NCBI GenBank assembly: GCA_910579645.1
Contig: CAJTVK010000004.1
Coordinates: 1 to 64,000 of the forward strand
DNA length: 64,000 bases
Reading direction: 5' to 3'
Origin: an uncultured Lachnospiraceae bacterium
GTDB lineage: Bacteria > Bacillota > Clostridia > Lachnospirales > Lachnospiraceae
A program made the position numbers and the translations under genes. Position 1 is the first letter of the stretch. Each line of letters starts with the position of its first letter. This document shows, piece after piece, positions 33,876-42,646 of the stretch. The notes beneath the pieces are model-generated. The model was not told the DNA's origin. It did not search any database and saw nothing but the letters and a program-made list of their open reading frames with translations.

Positions 33876-35720
33876 ATGAGGAAACAGAACAGTACGTTTC
33901 AGACGGTATTCCTGTCGGAAGCAGGGGGCGAACCGGTAAACAATGATTATTTTGCATATGTGGAATTGGATAAATATGCATGTTATGTAATTGCGGACGG
34001 CCTGAACGAGCAGCCGGACGCGGAAAGCGCACGACTGGCCATCGAGACAATTCTCCTTGCATTTCAGGAACGTCCTTCCATCAGCAAGAGCGCCCTGCGG
34101 TCATATCTCCGGGCAGGGAATGACGCATTGCGGAAAGCGGACGGAAAAAACAGCCTGAAAGCTTCCGTGACGGTACTGGTGTCCGATTATGCCAAGGTGC
34201 GTTACGGATATGCAGGAAATACCAGACTGCGCTTATATCGGGAAGGGATTGTAAAGGAAAAGACAGAAGATATGTCCCTTGGGTATGATATGGCCAAGGC
34301 AAAGAAGCAGACAGGAGATGTGCTGGCCCGGCATGAGGAAAGGAACAATTTATCTACATGGATGGGGCGGGATAAAGGATTCCGGCCATTTATTTCAAAA
34401 AAGATTAAGCTTGTGAACGGCGATATCCTGACTTTGTATACAAGAGGAATATGGGAGAATCTGGATGAAGGTGAACTGAAGGATATTTTTTCGGAGGCTA
34501 AGGACGACCCACAGGAGTGTGTGGACAATGTGGAGGACATGCTCCTGTCAAAGCAGCCGGAGCATTTGGGAAACTATACTTTTGTCACTATATTTGCGGA
34601 CAAAATATTTCTGGATCCCAACAAGAAAAAACGCATTCAGAAAATCATACTTATTTCCGTCGTCATTGTTGCAGTGATTTTGGCAGTGACACTGGCGGTA
34701 TGGCTGCTGCGCCGTCAACGGATAAGAAGGACGGAAGAAATGGAGCGCAGCTTTCAGAACGCTATGGAATATATCAGGGACGGTAATTATGTCCGGGCCG
34801 GGGAGGAATGTGAGGCGGCTTTGGAAACGGCAAAAAAGCTGAAAGATAAGGAGAAAGTGGAAGATATTTCCGGCTATATGCTGTTGATAGAGGCAGTGAA
34901 CAAGGCGGACGGCTTATATGGCGAACAGGAATATGAATCGGCACAGGCGGATTATATGACGGCGCGGGAGCGTTCGCGCAATGCGGATCATGTGGCGGAT
35001 GAATATATTGAGAAGAAATTGTCGGTGATTAATGATTATCTGTCTGTGTATGACTATATCCGGTTGGGTGATTCGTTAAGCACGAAAGGGGATTATAAAG
35101 GGGCAGAGGAAAAATATCTGTCGGCTAAGAGCCTTGCCACGCGTATTTATTTTGACGGTGGCAGGAAAGAGGCTATCGAAGCCCTTGATCGGCTGTATGA
35201 GGAAATGGTCAAGGAGCAGGAAGAAGAAGAGGCGGAAAGAAAAGAACTTGCCGATGCGCAGGCCGGGGCTGCGGAGATGCTGGCGCAGGGAGACAAGGCG
35301 TTTGCCGACGGGGATTTTGAAGGGGCTAAAGTGTATTATGCAATGGCTCTGGATAAATATCAGAAAATGGAGGACGACGAAAACTCTGCTCTGGCGGAAA
35401 TCAGGCTGCAGTCCTGCGTAAAGAAATCCACGGAAAAAGATGAGATGGAGAAAATGGCGGAGGAATACATAGAAGAGGCGAAGCAGTTGGAAGAAGAGGG
35501 GAATTATGCGGAAGCGAAGAAGAAGTATATGCTGGCAAAGGATATTTATAAGGAACTGAAGGAAGATGATAAGGTCAGCCGGACAGAGAATCAAATGGGA
35601 ATGCTGGAAGTGGATGCGGAGGAGGAAGAGAAGGAGAAAGAGGAAAAAGAGAAAGAAGAACAGAAGCAGCAGGAGGCAGGACAGGATGGGGGGACTGTGT
35701 CGGGGAATGAGGCAGGATAA
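33876..35720 (+). CDS. PP2C-like pseudophosphatase with membrane helix and TPR domain
   Basis: A 614-residue protein. The N-terminal domain (about 1-240) is PP2C-shaped, with NDYF (Asp 24) and IADGL (Asp 41). The late aspartates are lost: the SDG motif reads TRG at residues 189-191 and the DN motif reads GN at 232-233. That predicts no catalysis, so it is likely a sensor or binding module. A membrane helix follows (about 253-278, ILISVVIVAVILAVTLAVWL), then TPR-like helical repeats outside or inside the membrane (for example YDYIRLGDSLSTKGDYKGAE), and an acidic Glu/Lys tail. AAGGATG-type context surrounds the start. It sits right before the first Rhs gene. Confidence 0.75.
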   Translation: MRKQNSTFQTVFLSEAGGEPVNNDYFAYVELDKYACYVIADGLNEQPDAESARLAIETILLAFQERPSISKSALRSYLRAGNDALRKADGKNSLKASVTVLVSDYAKVRYGYAGNTRLRLYREGIVKEKTEDMSLGYDMAKAKKQTGDVLARHEERNNLSTWMGRDKGFRPFISKKIKLVNGDILTLYTRGIWENLDEGELKDIFSEAKDDPQECVDNVEDMLLSKQPEHLGNYTFVTIFADKIFLDPNKKKRIQKIILISVVIVAVILAVTLAVWLLRRQRIRRTEEMERSFQNAMEYIRDGNYVRAGEECEAALETAKKLKDKEKVEDISGYMLLIEAVNKADGLYGEQEYESAQADYMTARERSRNADHVADEYIEKKLSVINDYLSVYDYIRLGDSLSTKGDYKGAEEKYLSAKSLATRIYFDGGRKEAIEALDRLYEEMVKEQEEEEAERKELADAQAGAAEMLAQGDKAFADGDFEGAKVYYAMALDKYQKMEDDENSALAEIRLQSCVKKSTEKDEMEKMAEEYIEEAKQLEEEGNYAEAKKKYMLAKDIYKELKEDDKVSRTENQMGMLEVDAEEEEKEKEEKEKEEQKQQEAGQDGGTVSGNEAG

Positions 35721-35723
35721 AGC

Positions 35724-35747
35724 ATTGGAAGGAACGTGAAAGGGAAT
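35724..35747 (+). repeat. 24-base leader repeat, copy 1
   Basis: A 24-base string beginning ATTGGAAGGAACG and ending AAAGGGAAT lies just before the first Rhs gene. It recurs at 44424-44447 with two changes. It contains the AAGG-type purine box near the Rhs start. Confidence 0.5.
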
Positions 35748-35758
35748 AGGGGATAAAA

Positions 35759-38700
35759 ATGGGGAAAAGTTATTTAGTGGAAGGTGCAAGACTGAAATGT
35801 TTAAACGGAGACAAAAGCAGCACGCTGAAAGTGACGGATCACGGATATTATGCAGACGGAAGGAAAAAGGCAAATTGCAAGGATTGTCTGGCAGATGTAA
35901 ATATATCTGATTTTGGAATGTGTAAGAAGAATAAGGAAGGAAAAGTATGTAAGGGATTTATGAAATTGTCGGATAGCTGGATAGATACCGGGGATTCCAG
36001 TAATCTGGAGAAAGTGGGAGGGCATACTGCTCTTACTATGGACAGTGTACTCTTATGCAACCGCGGAGGCTTAATCGTGCCGGAGACTTCCGGGCAAGGC
36101 ATGGTGAGAGAAATTAATTGGAAAGCCTTTTTGGCACGGTATGGGAAGAAACGGATGGGTCCTTTACTCGGCAAAAAGATAGGGTGCATGTATAATTATG
36201 ATCCCGTCAATGTAAATACAGGTAATTTTTTATATGAAAAAGAGGATTTGGTAATACCTGGGATGACAAAAATGTCTTTCCGTATATTTTATAATTCTTT
36301 GGAAGAAGGCAAGGGAACATGCTTGGGGATGGGATGGCATCACAATTATGAAATCTTCGTTGAACAGAGAGAAGAGGGGATTGAACATCTTCATTTGGGG
36401 GACGGACGGGAACTTGTATTTCGGCGAAGCATAGGGAATGTCTACCTGCCTGTTTTCGGCGGTGTCGGATTGCTTCGAAAGGATGCCGACGGATATTGTT
36501 ATGTGTTGGGAAATCAGGAATTGATATTTGGCAGGGATGGGTTGCTCCGTACTGCAACGGATAAGAATGGGAATGCAAATATTTTTTCCTATAATGAACA
36601 GGGGCAGTTGGAACAGGTAAGGGGTGCCAATGGGGGCGTGCTTTCTTATCAATATAACAAGGAAGGAAATATATATCGAATATACGACCATACGGGGAGG
36701 GAGGTGTATCTTTGGTATAGCTACGGGCTTTTGCGGAAATTTCAGAACTCCATGGGATATATTTATTCCTATGAATATAATGAAAACGGCAGATTGGAGA
36801 GCGTGACTACGCCGAGAGGGATTGAGGGGGTAAAAAATGATTATGACGGCGTTAACCGTGTAAAGAAACAGGAAATGCCGGATGGCGGTGAGGTGGAGTT
36901 CCTCTATGATGATGAGGGGATGTGTACATATGCAAAAAATCAGGATGGACAGATTATATCTTATGAAAGTGATGAAAAATTCCGGAACGTTAAGACTGTA
37001 TATAGGGACAGTGAGGAGAAATTCGGTTTTAATGAAAAGGATCAGCTGATTCTGCATGAGGACAGAAACGGAAACAGGACATTGTATAGCTATGATGAGA
37101 AGGGGAATCTGGCAGGAATCAAAGATGCTCTTGGTAATGAAACAAAATATGTTTATAACAAGCAAAATAAGATGATTAAGCAGATTTCACCGGGAGGAGG
37201 ATACCTTCTAAAGGCATACGATGACAAGGGGAATCTGACGGAGAGGACAGATTCCTGTGGGAATACATTCCGCATTGTTTATAACGACAGGAATCAGCCT
37301 ATGAAGATAACGCAGCCGGATGGTTCGCAAGTTAAAGTGGAGTATGACAAGCGAGGAAATGTAACAGAAATAGTGGATCCGTCAGGCAGCCGTACAGTAT
37401 ATGAATACGACAGTCTAAACCGGGTGACTGCGGCAGCAGACGGAAACGGAAACCGTACAGAGTATGTTTATGATGCGATGAATCATATCGTTAAAATTAA
37501 GAATGCCTCAGGCATGGAATGCAGCTATGAATATAGCCCCAGCGGAAAGGTGGTGAAGATTACAGACTTTAACGGAACAATTCAAAGAATGCAATATGAC
37601 CTCTGTAACCGCCCGGAACGGTTTGAAAACGAAGAAGGAAATATCTCGGAATATTTGTGGGACAACATGGGGCGGCTTATTTCCGAAAAATTACCCAATG
37701 GAGCAGAAATGGGTTATAAATACGATGAGAACGGACGGCTGACGGAATTTCAGGATCCTATGGGCGGGAAAATGAAATTCTTCTATGATGCCAACGGCAA
37801 CCGTATACAGACAGTGAATGCGGTGGGAAACAGCAGGTTCTATGAGTATGACGCATTGAACAGACTGTCAGGGGAGACAGATGAAGACGGGAACAGAACC
37901 GAATATGAATATGATGCGGATGGAAACTTGACAGGAATTACGGATGCTTTGGGAAATAAGAGATGCATGGCATATGACGGTCTGGGAAGAAAAGTCAGAG
38001 AAACGAACGCTTTGGGAAACAGTATATCCTATCAGTATGACAGTCTTGGGAAAGTAGTGCGTATTGAGGATGATGCGGGAAAGGCAGTATGTTACCAATA
38101 TTATCCGGGCGGATTATTAAAACAGGTGGATTATCCGGACGGCAGAAAAGTCGGCTTCTCTTATGACGGCAATCAGAATGTAAAAGAGAAATGGAATGAA
38201 AGGGGATATCGGCTGAATTATCATTATAATGAACAGAATCAAATGGTATCTGTTTGCGATAATGAAAATCACAGGGTAATTTATGCTTATGATGCCGTAG
38301 GGAATATCGTATCGTTTACGGATGCAGACGGAAATACTGCCAAATATAAGTATTCTTCAATCGGAAGGCTTGCTTCGGCAGAGGATGCGGCAGGAACTAT
38401 GACAAGATACTTCTATGATGAGTTGGGGGAACTGACAGCTGTTTTCAGAACCGGAACCGAGGAAGAGAAAGGAATGGCTTTGGAAGAAGCCATAAAATTA
38501 AATGAGGAACAGCATAAACTGCGTATTACGCTGTATGAAAGAGACTTGGCGGGCAGGATTATATCTGTTACCGATAGCTTGGGGAATATGGAACGATTTC
38601 ATTATGACGCAGAAGGGAGGATGGTCAGGAAACAGGATAAGGAAGGAAATATGACGGATTTTTCATATACATCGGGCGGACAGGTAGAAAAGGTTGCCTA

Positions 38701-40849
38701 TGCAGATGGCCGCAGCGCGGAATATTCTTACGGGCCGTTGGGACGGCTGGAAGAAGTCAGGGACTGGCTGGGTGTAACAACGATGGAATATGACAAATTC
38801 GGAAGGCTGGTAAAGGAAACCGGGTATGACGGTAAAAGCATTGCTTATGAATGGGGAAGCCTGAATGAGCGGAAAGCATTGGTTTATCCGGACGGAAGCA
38901 GGGTGGAATATGAATATGACGAACTGCTGCGCATGAAAGAAATGAAAGGCGGGAAAGTACGGACGCAGTATCATTATGATGCCATGGGAAAGATGGACAG
39001 AAAGATATGCGGAGGAGTGGTGTCAAGTTATTTGTATGACAGACAAGGAAGGATAAGCAGCCTGATGCATGAGTGCTATGGAGAACTGTTGGAAAGCCGC
39101 CGATATGGTTACAGCCCGGCAGGAGATAAGACGGAAATTGTGAAGTATCGGAAAGGAATTCCGGAAGAAAGCGGAATCTATCATTATCGATATGACAGTA
39201 TAGGACGGCTGACAGCTGCGGAGAAGGACGGAAAGACATTACGGGAATATGAATTTGATTTGTTTCATAACAGAATCGCTATGGCGGAAAACGGCAAAAA
39301 GATTCAATACAGCTATAATGCTTTGGATCAGATGATGGGTATGGATGGGGAAAGGCATTATGAGTATCTTTATGATAATAGGGGAAACTTGAAGGAGGTG
39401 CTTGCGGACGGAGAGACGGAACGAAGATATAGGTATGATGCGGCGGGAAAGCTGGGGCTGTCAGAAAATGTGGATGGGGACATCTGTTCTTATATTTATA
39501 ACGGGATGGGAGATCGTGTTGCTACGGAAAGACGGACAGGCGGAAAAAAAGTGAGGACGGAGTATCATACGGATGGGATGAAAAGTCATCATAATCTTAT
39601 TATGCAGGAAAGTGAAGAAGGCTGTCAGAAATATTTTTGGGGAATTAAGTTAGAAGGTTTGGAAGAGGAGGGGAGGGAAAGTAATGTCCTTTTGGATGAG
39701 ATGGGGAGTCCGCAGAGGATTTTATGGGGAAACGGCAGGCAGAGTTTCCGGTATGGGTATGATGAGTTTGGCCGGGACTTATACGGGAATGCCGGGGAAG
39801 GGCAGCCATTTGGGTATACGGGATATATCGCAGACAGGGTAAGCGGAACGTATTATGCGCAGGCGAGGGAGTATTTGCCGCAGTATGGACGGTTTGGCGG
39901 TCAGGATATTTTGAAAGGGAATGCGGGAGTTCCGATAACTTTGAATGGGTATGTATATTGCCGTAATTCTGCGTTGAATTATGTGGATGTTTTGGGGACG
40001 GAGGAGAAAAAGGAGGGAGATGGTGATTCACAAGAAGTTGAAGGGCCGGCGTGTAATGAACCTTGGTGGTATATTTTTCTGTATGGAACAGATGCGGATG
40101 TTACTTTGAAAGAGTATCTTAAAAAGAAATATCCAAAGGAGTTTGATGAACATAAGTATGGTACATCTGTGTTTATTCCTAACGGACTTACATCTCCAAA
40201 CCCTTATCGCAATACCGATTCCGGTTATGGATTTGCGGATATTGTATTTTATGATGAGAAGGAAAATAAAATAGAGGTCTATGAATTAAAACCTGATACT
40301 GCTTATGGTTATTCAAGTGGTTCACTGCAGTTATCTGGTTATATTTGGGCGATTAAACATAATATAGAGACTCCTAAATGGCAAAGTTATAAGTTTTGGC
40401 AAGGAAAAGGGAAAAAAGAAGAAACAGAAGAAATAGTGGTAAAAGAAGGAGTGTCGTATAATGATAATTTCAATATTACATTAATTAGTTTAGGGTTTGA
40501 ATATAAAGATAAAGAGGAATTGAAAATAACATATCGTACAGATTCCGCTTATGAAGGAGTAATATTTTGGTCACGTGCTGAAAGAAAGGATCCAGGTAAG
40601 GATACGGCATTAAAAAGGAGAGCCAAGCAAATCGTAGAGAATAAAGATAAAAAGAAGAAGGTTTATCAGATTAAAAAGGAAGATAAAACGGCTGCTATGA
40701 AAGAGGCTTTGATGTTGAGTATTGCTATAACCTTTTTATTTGGAGATGATACAGTGGGTGGAGTGGCAGATGATCTTTTGATTCCATCGTTAGTAGTAGA
40801 GTTGTGGGATACGATAAAAGTATTGTTTACTTGTGGATCTGTTTTATGA
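35759..40849 (+). CDS. Rhs toxin protein 1 with PAAR-like N-terminus and nuclease-like tip
   Basis: A 1696-residue polymorphic toxin. Residues 1-115 match the PAAR-like DUF4280 type (SYLVEGARLKCLNGDKSS, then ALTMDSVLLCNRGGLIVP), which caps a spike tip. Residues about 140-1400 are Rhs/YD repeats (YEYDSLNRVTAAADGNGNRT-like units) forming a cocoon. The core ends near GRFGGQDILKGNAG and NSALNYVDVLG. The variable tip (about 1420-1696) has ADIVFYDEKENKIEVYELK with Asp 1494 and Glu 1509-x-Lys 1511, a PD-(D/E)XK-like core, so a DNase-type toxin is likely. The tip is more AT-rich than the core, a sign of swapping. Immunity gene unknown; adjacent genes are candidates. Confidence 0.8.
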   Translation: MGKSYLVEGARLKCLNGDKSSTLKVTDHGYYADGRKKANCKDCLADVNISDFGMCKKNKEGKVCKGFMKLSDSWIDTGDSSNLEKVGGHTALTMDSVLLCNRGGLIVPETSGQGMVREINWKAFLARYGKKRMGPLLGKKIGCMYNYDPVNVNTGNFLYEKEDLVIPGMTKMSFRIFYNSLEEGKGTCLGMGWHHNYEIFVEQREEGIEHLHLGDGRELVFRRSIGNVYLPVFGGVGLLRKDADGYCYVLGNQELIFGRDGLLRTATDKNGNANIFSYNEQGQLEQVRGANGGVLSYQYNKEGNIYRIYDHTGREVYLWYSYGLLRKFQNSMGYIYSYEYNENGRLESVTTPRGIEGVKNDYDGVNRVKKQEMPDGGEVEFLYDDEGMCTYAKNQDGQIISYESDEKFRNVKTVYRDSEEKFGFNEKDQLILHEDRNGNRTLYSYDEKGNLAGIKDALGNETKYVYNKQNKMIKQISPGGGYLLKAYDDKGNLTERTDSCGNTFRIVYNDRNQPMKITQPDGSQVKVEYDKRGNVTEIVDPSGSRTVYEYDSLNRVTAAADGNGNRTEYVYDAMNHIVKIKNASGMECSYEYSPSGKVVKITDFNGTIQRMQYDLCNRPERFENEEGNISEYLWDNMGRLISEKLPNGAEMGYKYDENGRLTEFQDPMGGKMKFFYDANGNRIQTVNAVGNSRFYEYDALNRLSGETDEDGNRTEYEYDADGNLTGITDALGNKRCMAYDGLGRKVRETNALGNSISYQYDSLGKVVRIEDDAGKAVCYQYYPGGLLKQVDYPDGRKVGFSYDGNQNVKEKWNERGYRLNYHYNEQNQMVSVCDNENHRVIYAYDAVGNIVSFTDADGNTAKYKYSSIGRLASAEDAAGTMTRYFYDELGELTAVFRTGTEEEKGMALEEAIKLNEEQHKLRITLYERDLAGRIISVTDSLGNMERFHYDAEGRMVRKQDKEGNMTDFSYTSGGQVEKVAYADGRSAEYSYGPLGRLEEVRDWLGVTTMEYDKFGRLVKETGYDGKSIAYEWGSLNERKALVYPDGSRVEYEYDELLRMKEMKGGKVRTQYHYDAMGKMDRKICGGVVSSYLYDRQGRISSLMHECYGELLESRRYGYSPAGDKTEIVKYRKGIPEESGIYHYRYDSIGRLTAAEKDGKTLREYEFDLFHNRIAMAENGKKIQYSYNALDQMMGMDGERHYEYLYDNRGNLKEVLADGETERRYRYDAAGKLGLSENVDGDICSYIYNGMGDRVATERRTGGKKVRTEYHTDGMKSHHNLIMQESEEGCQKYFWGIKLEGLEEEGRESNVLLDEMGSPQRILWGNGRQSFRYGYDEFGRDLYGNAGEGQPFGYTGYIADRVSGTYYAQAREYLPQYGRFGGQDILKGNAGVPITLNGYVYCRNSALNYVDVLGTEEKKEGDGDSQEVEGPACNEPWWYIFLYGTDADVTLKEYLKKKYPKEFDEHKYGTSVFIPNGLTSPNPYRNTDSGYGFADIVFYDEKENKIEVYELKPDTAYGYSSGSLQLSGYIWAIKHNIETPKWQSYKFWQGKGKKEETEEIVVKEGVSYNDNFNITLISLGFEYKDKEELKITYRTDSAYEGVIFWSRAERKDPGKDTALKRRAKQIVENKDKKKKVYQIKKEDKTAAMKEALMLSIAITFLFGDDTVGGVADDLLIPSLVVELWDTIKVLFTCGSVL

Positions 40850-40943
40850 CAAAGAAAAACCAGTCAAAATGAGGTTTTACATTTTTAAAGAAATTTATAT
40901 TCATTAGTTATGAAAATTAATGCATGAGAGGAGAGAATCAATT

Positions 40944-42572
40944 ATGTTAACAAAGAAAATTTTGGTAGATACATTTGGTGCAAAAATTGCCCCTTATGGT
41001 TTTGAGTATGCTGGCTATGAACATTACCAGTGGTCATTTATACGGATGGTGGATGGGGAAGAGCAGCGTATCCGGATACAGAGGGACATACATGGCTATC
41101 CTTCCTTTACTATGGAACTGCCGAGAGGGTTAGGGGAGGAACAGGGGTTGGGTGACTTCTACAACCATTACTATGATGATGACGAAGGGCTGGAGGATCT
41201 GCTGAACCTGATAGGGGATCATTTTGTCAGACGGGTAATCCCTGAACTGGAAAAGCCGAAGCCGGAGAAGAAGAAGTATGAAAAGATAGTCACACAGGAG
41301 ATGCAAGACATGCTATGGGACAGGAAAAAAGAACTGGCTAGGAAGTTTATGGAACGAAACGGCTTGGACTGGGAATGTGGGACAGATGTAGTGATGGGAA
41401 AGTTATTGCAGGAAGCAGAGCAGGTGAAAGGGAAAAAGTTCCATGGTCTGGAAGAGAGACTGACGGAACTGGCGGCGGTATATGGGGAATTGCTGATTCA
41501 TACAATTGGGGGAGAATGGACGAGGGAAGAAGTATGGAGCAATGGGGAAGCAGAGAAGACAGTAATAGGGAATTTTATGTTTACAAACCATACTATAAGA
41601 CCTTTAGCTTTTATTTACTTTAGTTGGATAAGCGGTGGAATGGATATATTAATGTGCTATATGTCTTATTTGTTTAAATATCGGAAGTGGGTTGCCATGC
41701 AGAGGGATGAGTATGGCGACAGCTGGCAGCCCCCAAAGGGGACGGAGGCGGCAGGGGAAAGCCTGTTGGATGGGAAGGCGGTGGAGGAAACCATAGGAAG
41801 GAAGATGGCAGGCCTTGGGTTTGTGTGTCAGGGAGAAGGCACCCGTGGCTGGGCACTGTCCAAGCAGCAGGGGGAGATAAGGGAAACCATACAGGTCAGG
41901 GCGGATGAATGGGGACGCAGGGCATTCTTTGCCGTATACAGCCTACCGGGCGGAAGAGCCGGGATGTACAGATACCGGGAGTTCTGTTTTTATGAGGATG
42001 AAGGCGATATGTACAGGCAGCTGGAGCGCATCGGGGAGAGGATGCGGGAGGCATTGCGTCAGGACAGGAGGAAGGAGATGGCATGGAAGATGCCTAGCTT
42101 CTGTTATCATATGGAGGACGGGGACAGTGAATTGTTCCGTGAGGTGAGGGAGGAACTGACGGTAAGGTTCCGCAGGGACAACGGGCTGCAGGAGGAATCC
42201 GGGGAGGAGGAGATTCTGACATGCCTAGCGAAAGGGCTGGATGCGATAAGGGGAAGGTCGTATAAGGAGTGCAGGGATGCGTTGTTCGGCATGGCTGGAG
42301 TCTACGGGGACTTAATCATAAGGGAGATTGGTGGCCATTGGCAGGAATATGAGGATTGGAGACTGCATCAGTATCCTCCGCGGCTGGTTGACTTGCCTGA
42401 AGTCAGCATCGATGGAATCGGACGTTTAAACCTGCCTCTGGTGATGGTGCGTTACTGGGAATGGGAAGGGGGCAGGACGATGTTGCGTGCGTACCGGGAA
42501 GCCAAGTGGCAGTATGAGAAGTGGAAGGAACTCTGTAAGCTGGGTGGTCTGGAGATAGATGAGGGGAGGTGA
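40944..42572 (+). CDS. Uncharacterised duplicated-domain protein, copy 1 (TFGAKIAPYGF family)
   Basis: A 542-residue protein that I cannot assign to a named family. It has two related halves: both carry a ~35-residue beta-rich stretch (first QWSFIRMVDGEEQRIRIQRD; second GWALSKQQGEIRETIQVRAD) and a helical segment (first ELAAVYGELLIHTIGGEW; second GMAGVYGDLIIREIGGHWQE). It has no signal peptide or membrane helix, so it is cytoplasmic or loaded into a machine. The start at 40944 fits GAGGAGA nine bases before, and paralogues start at the same place. It follows Rhs1 directly, so it could be cognate immunity, but a third paralogue ends in a spike domain (44481-46025), which argues for a delivery or cargo role. 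Confidence 0.7.
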   Translation: MLTKKILVDTFGAKIAPYGFEYAGYEHYQWSFIRMVDGEEQRIRIQRDIHGYPSFTMELPRGLGEEQGLGDFYNHYYDDDEGLEDLLNLIGDHFVRRVIPELEKPKPEKKKYEKIVTQEMQDMLWDRKKELARKFMERNGLDWECGTDVVMGKLLQEAEQVKGKKFHGLEERLTELAAVYGELLIHTIGGEWTREEVWSNGEAEKTVIGNFMFTNHTIRPLAFIYFSWISGGMDILMCYMSYLFKYRKWVAMQRDEYGDSWQPPKGTEAAGESLLDGKAVEETIGRKMAGLGFVCQGEGTRGWALSKQQGEIRETIQVRADEWGRRAFFAVYSLPGGRAGMYRYREFCFYEDEGDMYRQLERIGERMREALRQDRRKEMAWKMPSFCYHMEDGDSELFREVREELTVRFRRDNGLQEESGEEEILTCLAKGLDAIRGRSYKECRDALFGMAGVYGDLIIREIGGHWQEYEDWRLHQYPPRLVDLPEVSIDGIGRLNLPLVMVRYWEWEGGRTMLRAYREAKWQYEKWKELCKLGGLEIDEGR

Positions 42573-42646
42573 AAGGATGTAAGAGTATAGGCATCAGGAT
42601 ATATGGATGGGGGTATGGACAGGGTTAGAATAGAGGAGAATTGTTG

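Noticed and set aside
35076..35873. Long minus-strand open frame (265 residues)
   Set aside because: It mirrors the acidic coiled-coil/TPR coding region on the plus strand, has no ribosome binding site and a low-complexity Leu/Phe-rich product.
36230..37165. Minus-strand open frame of 311 residues inside Rhs1
   Set aside because: It is opposite the Rhs repeat core; the product is hydrophobic nonsense and there is no start signal.
37000..40000. Rhs repeats as a DNA tandem repeat array or CRISPR
   Set aside because: The periodicity is at protein level (YD repeats) with diverged DNA; no CRISPR-like identical repeats and spacers are present anywhere in the window.
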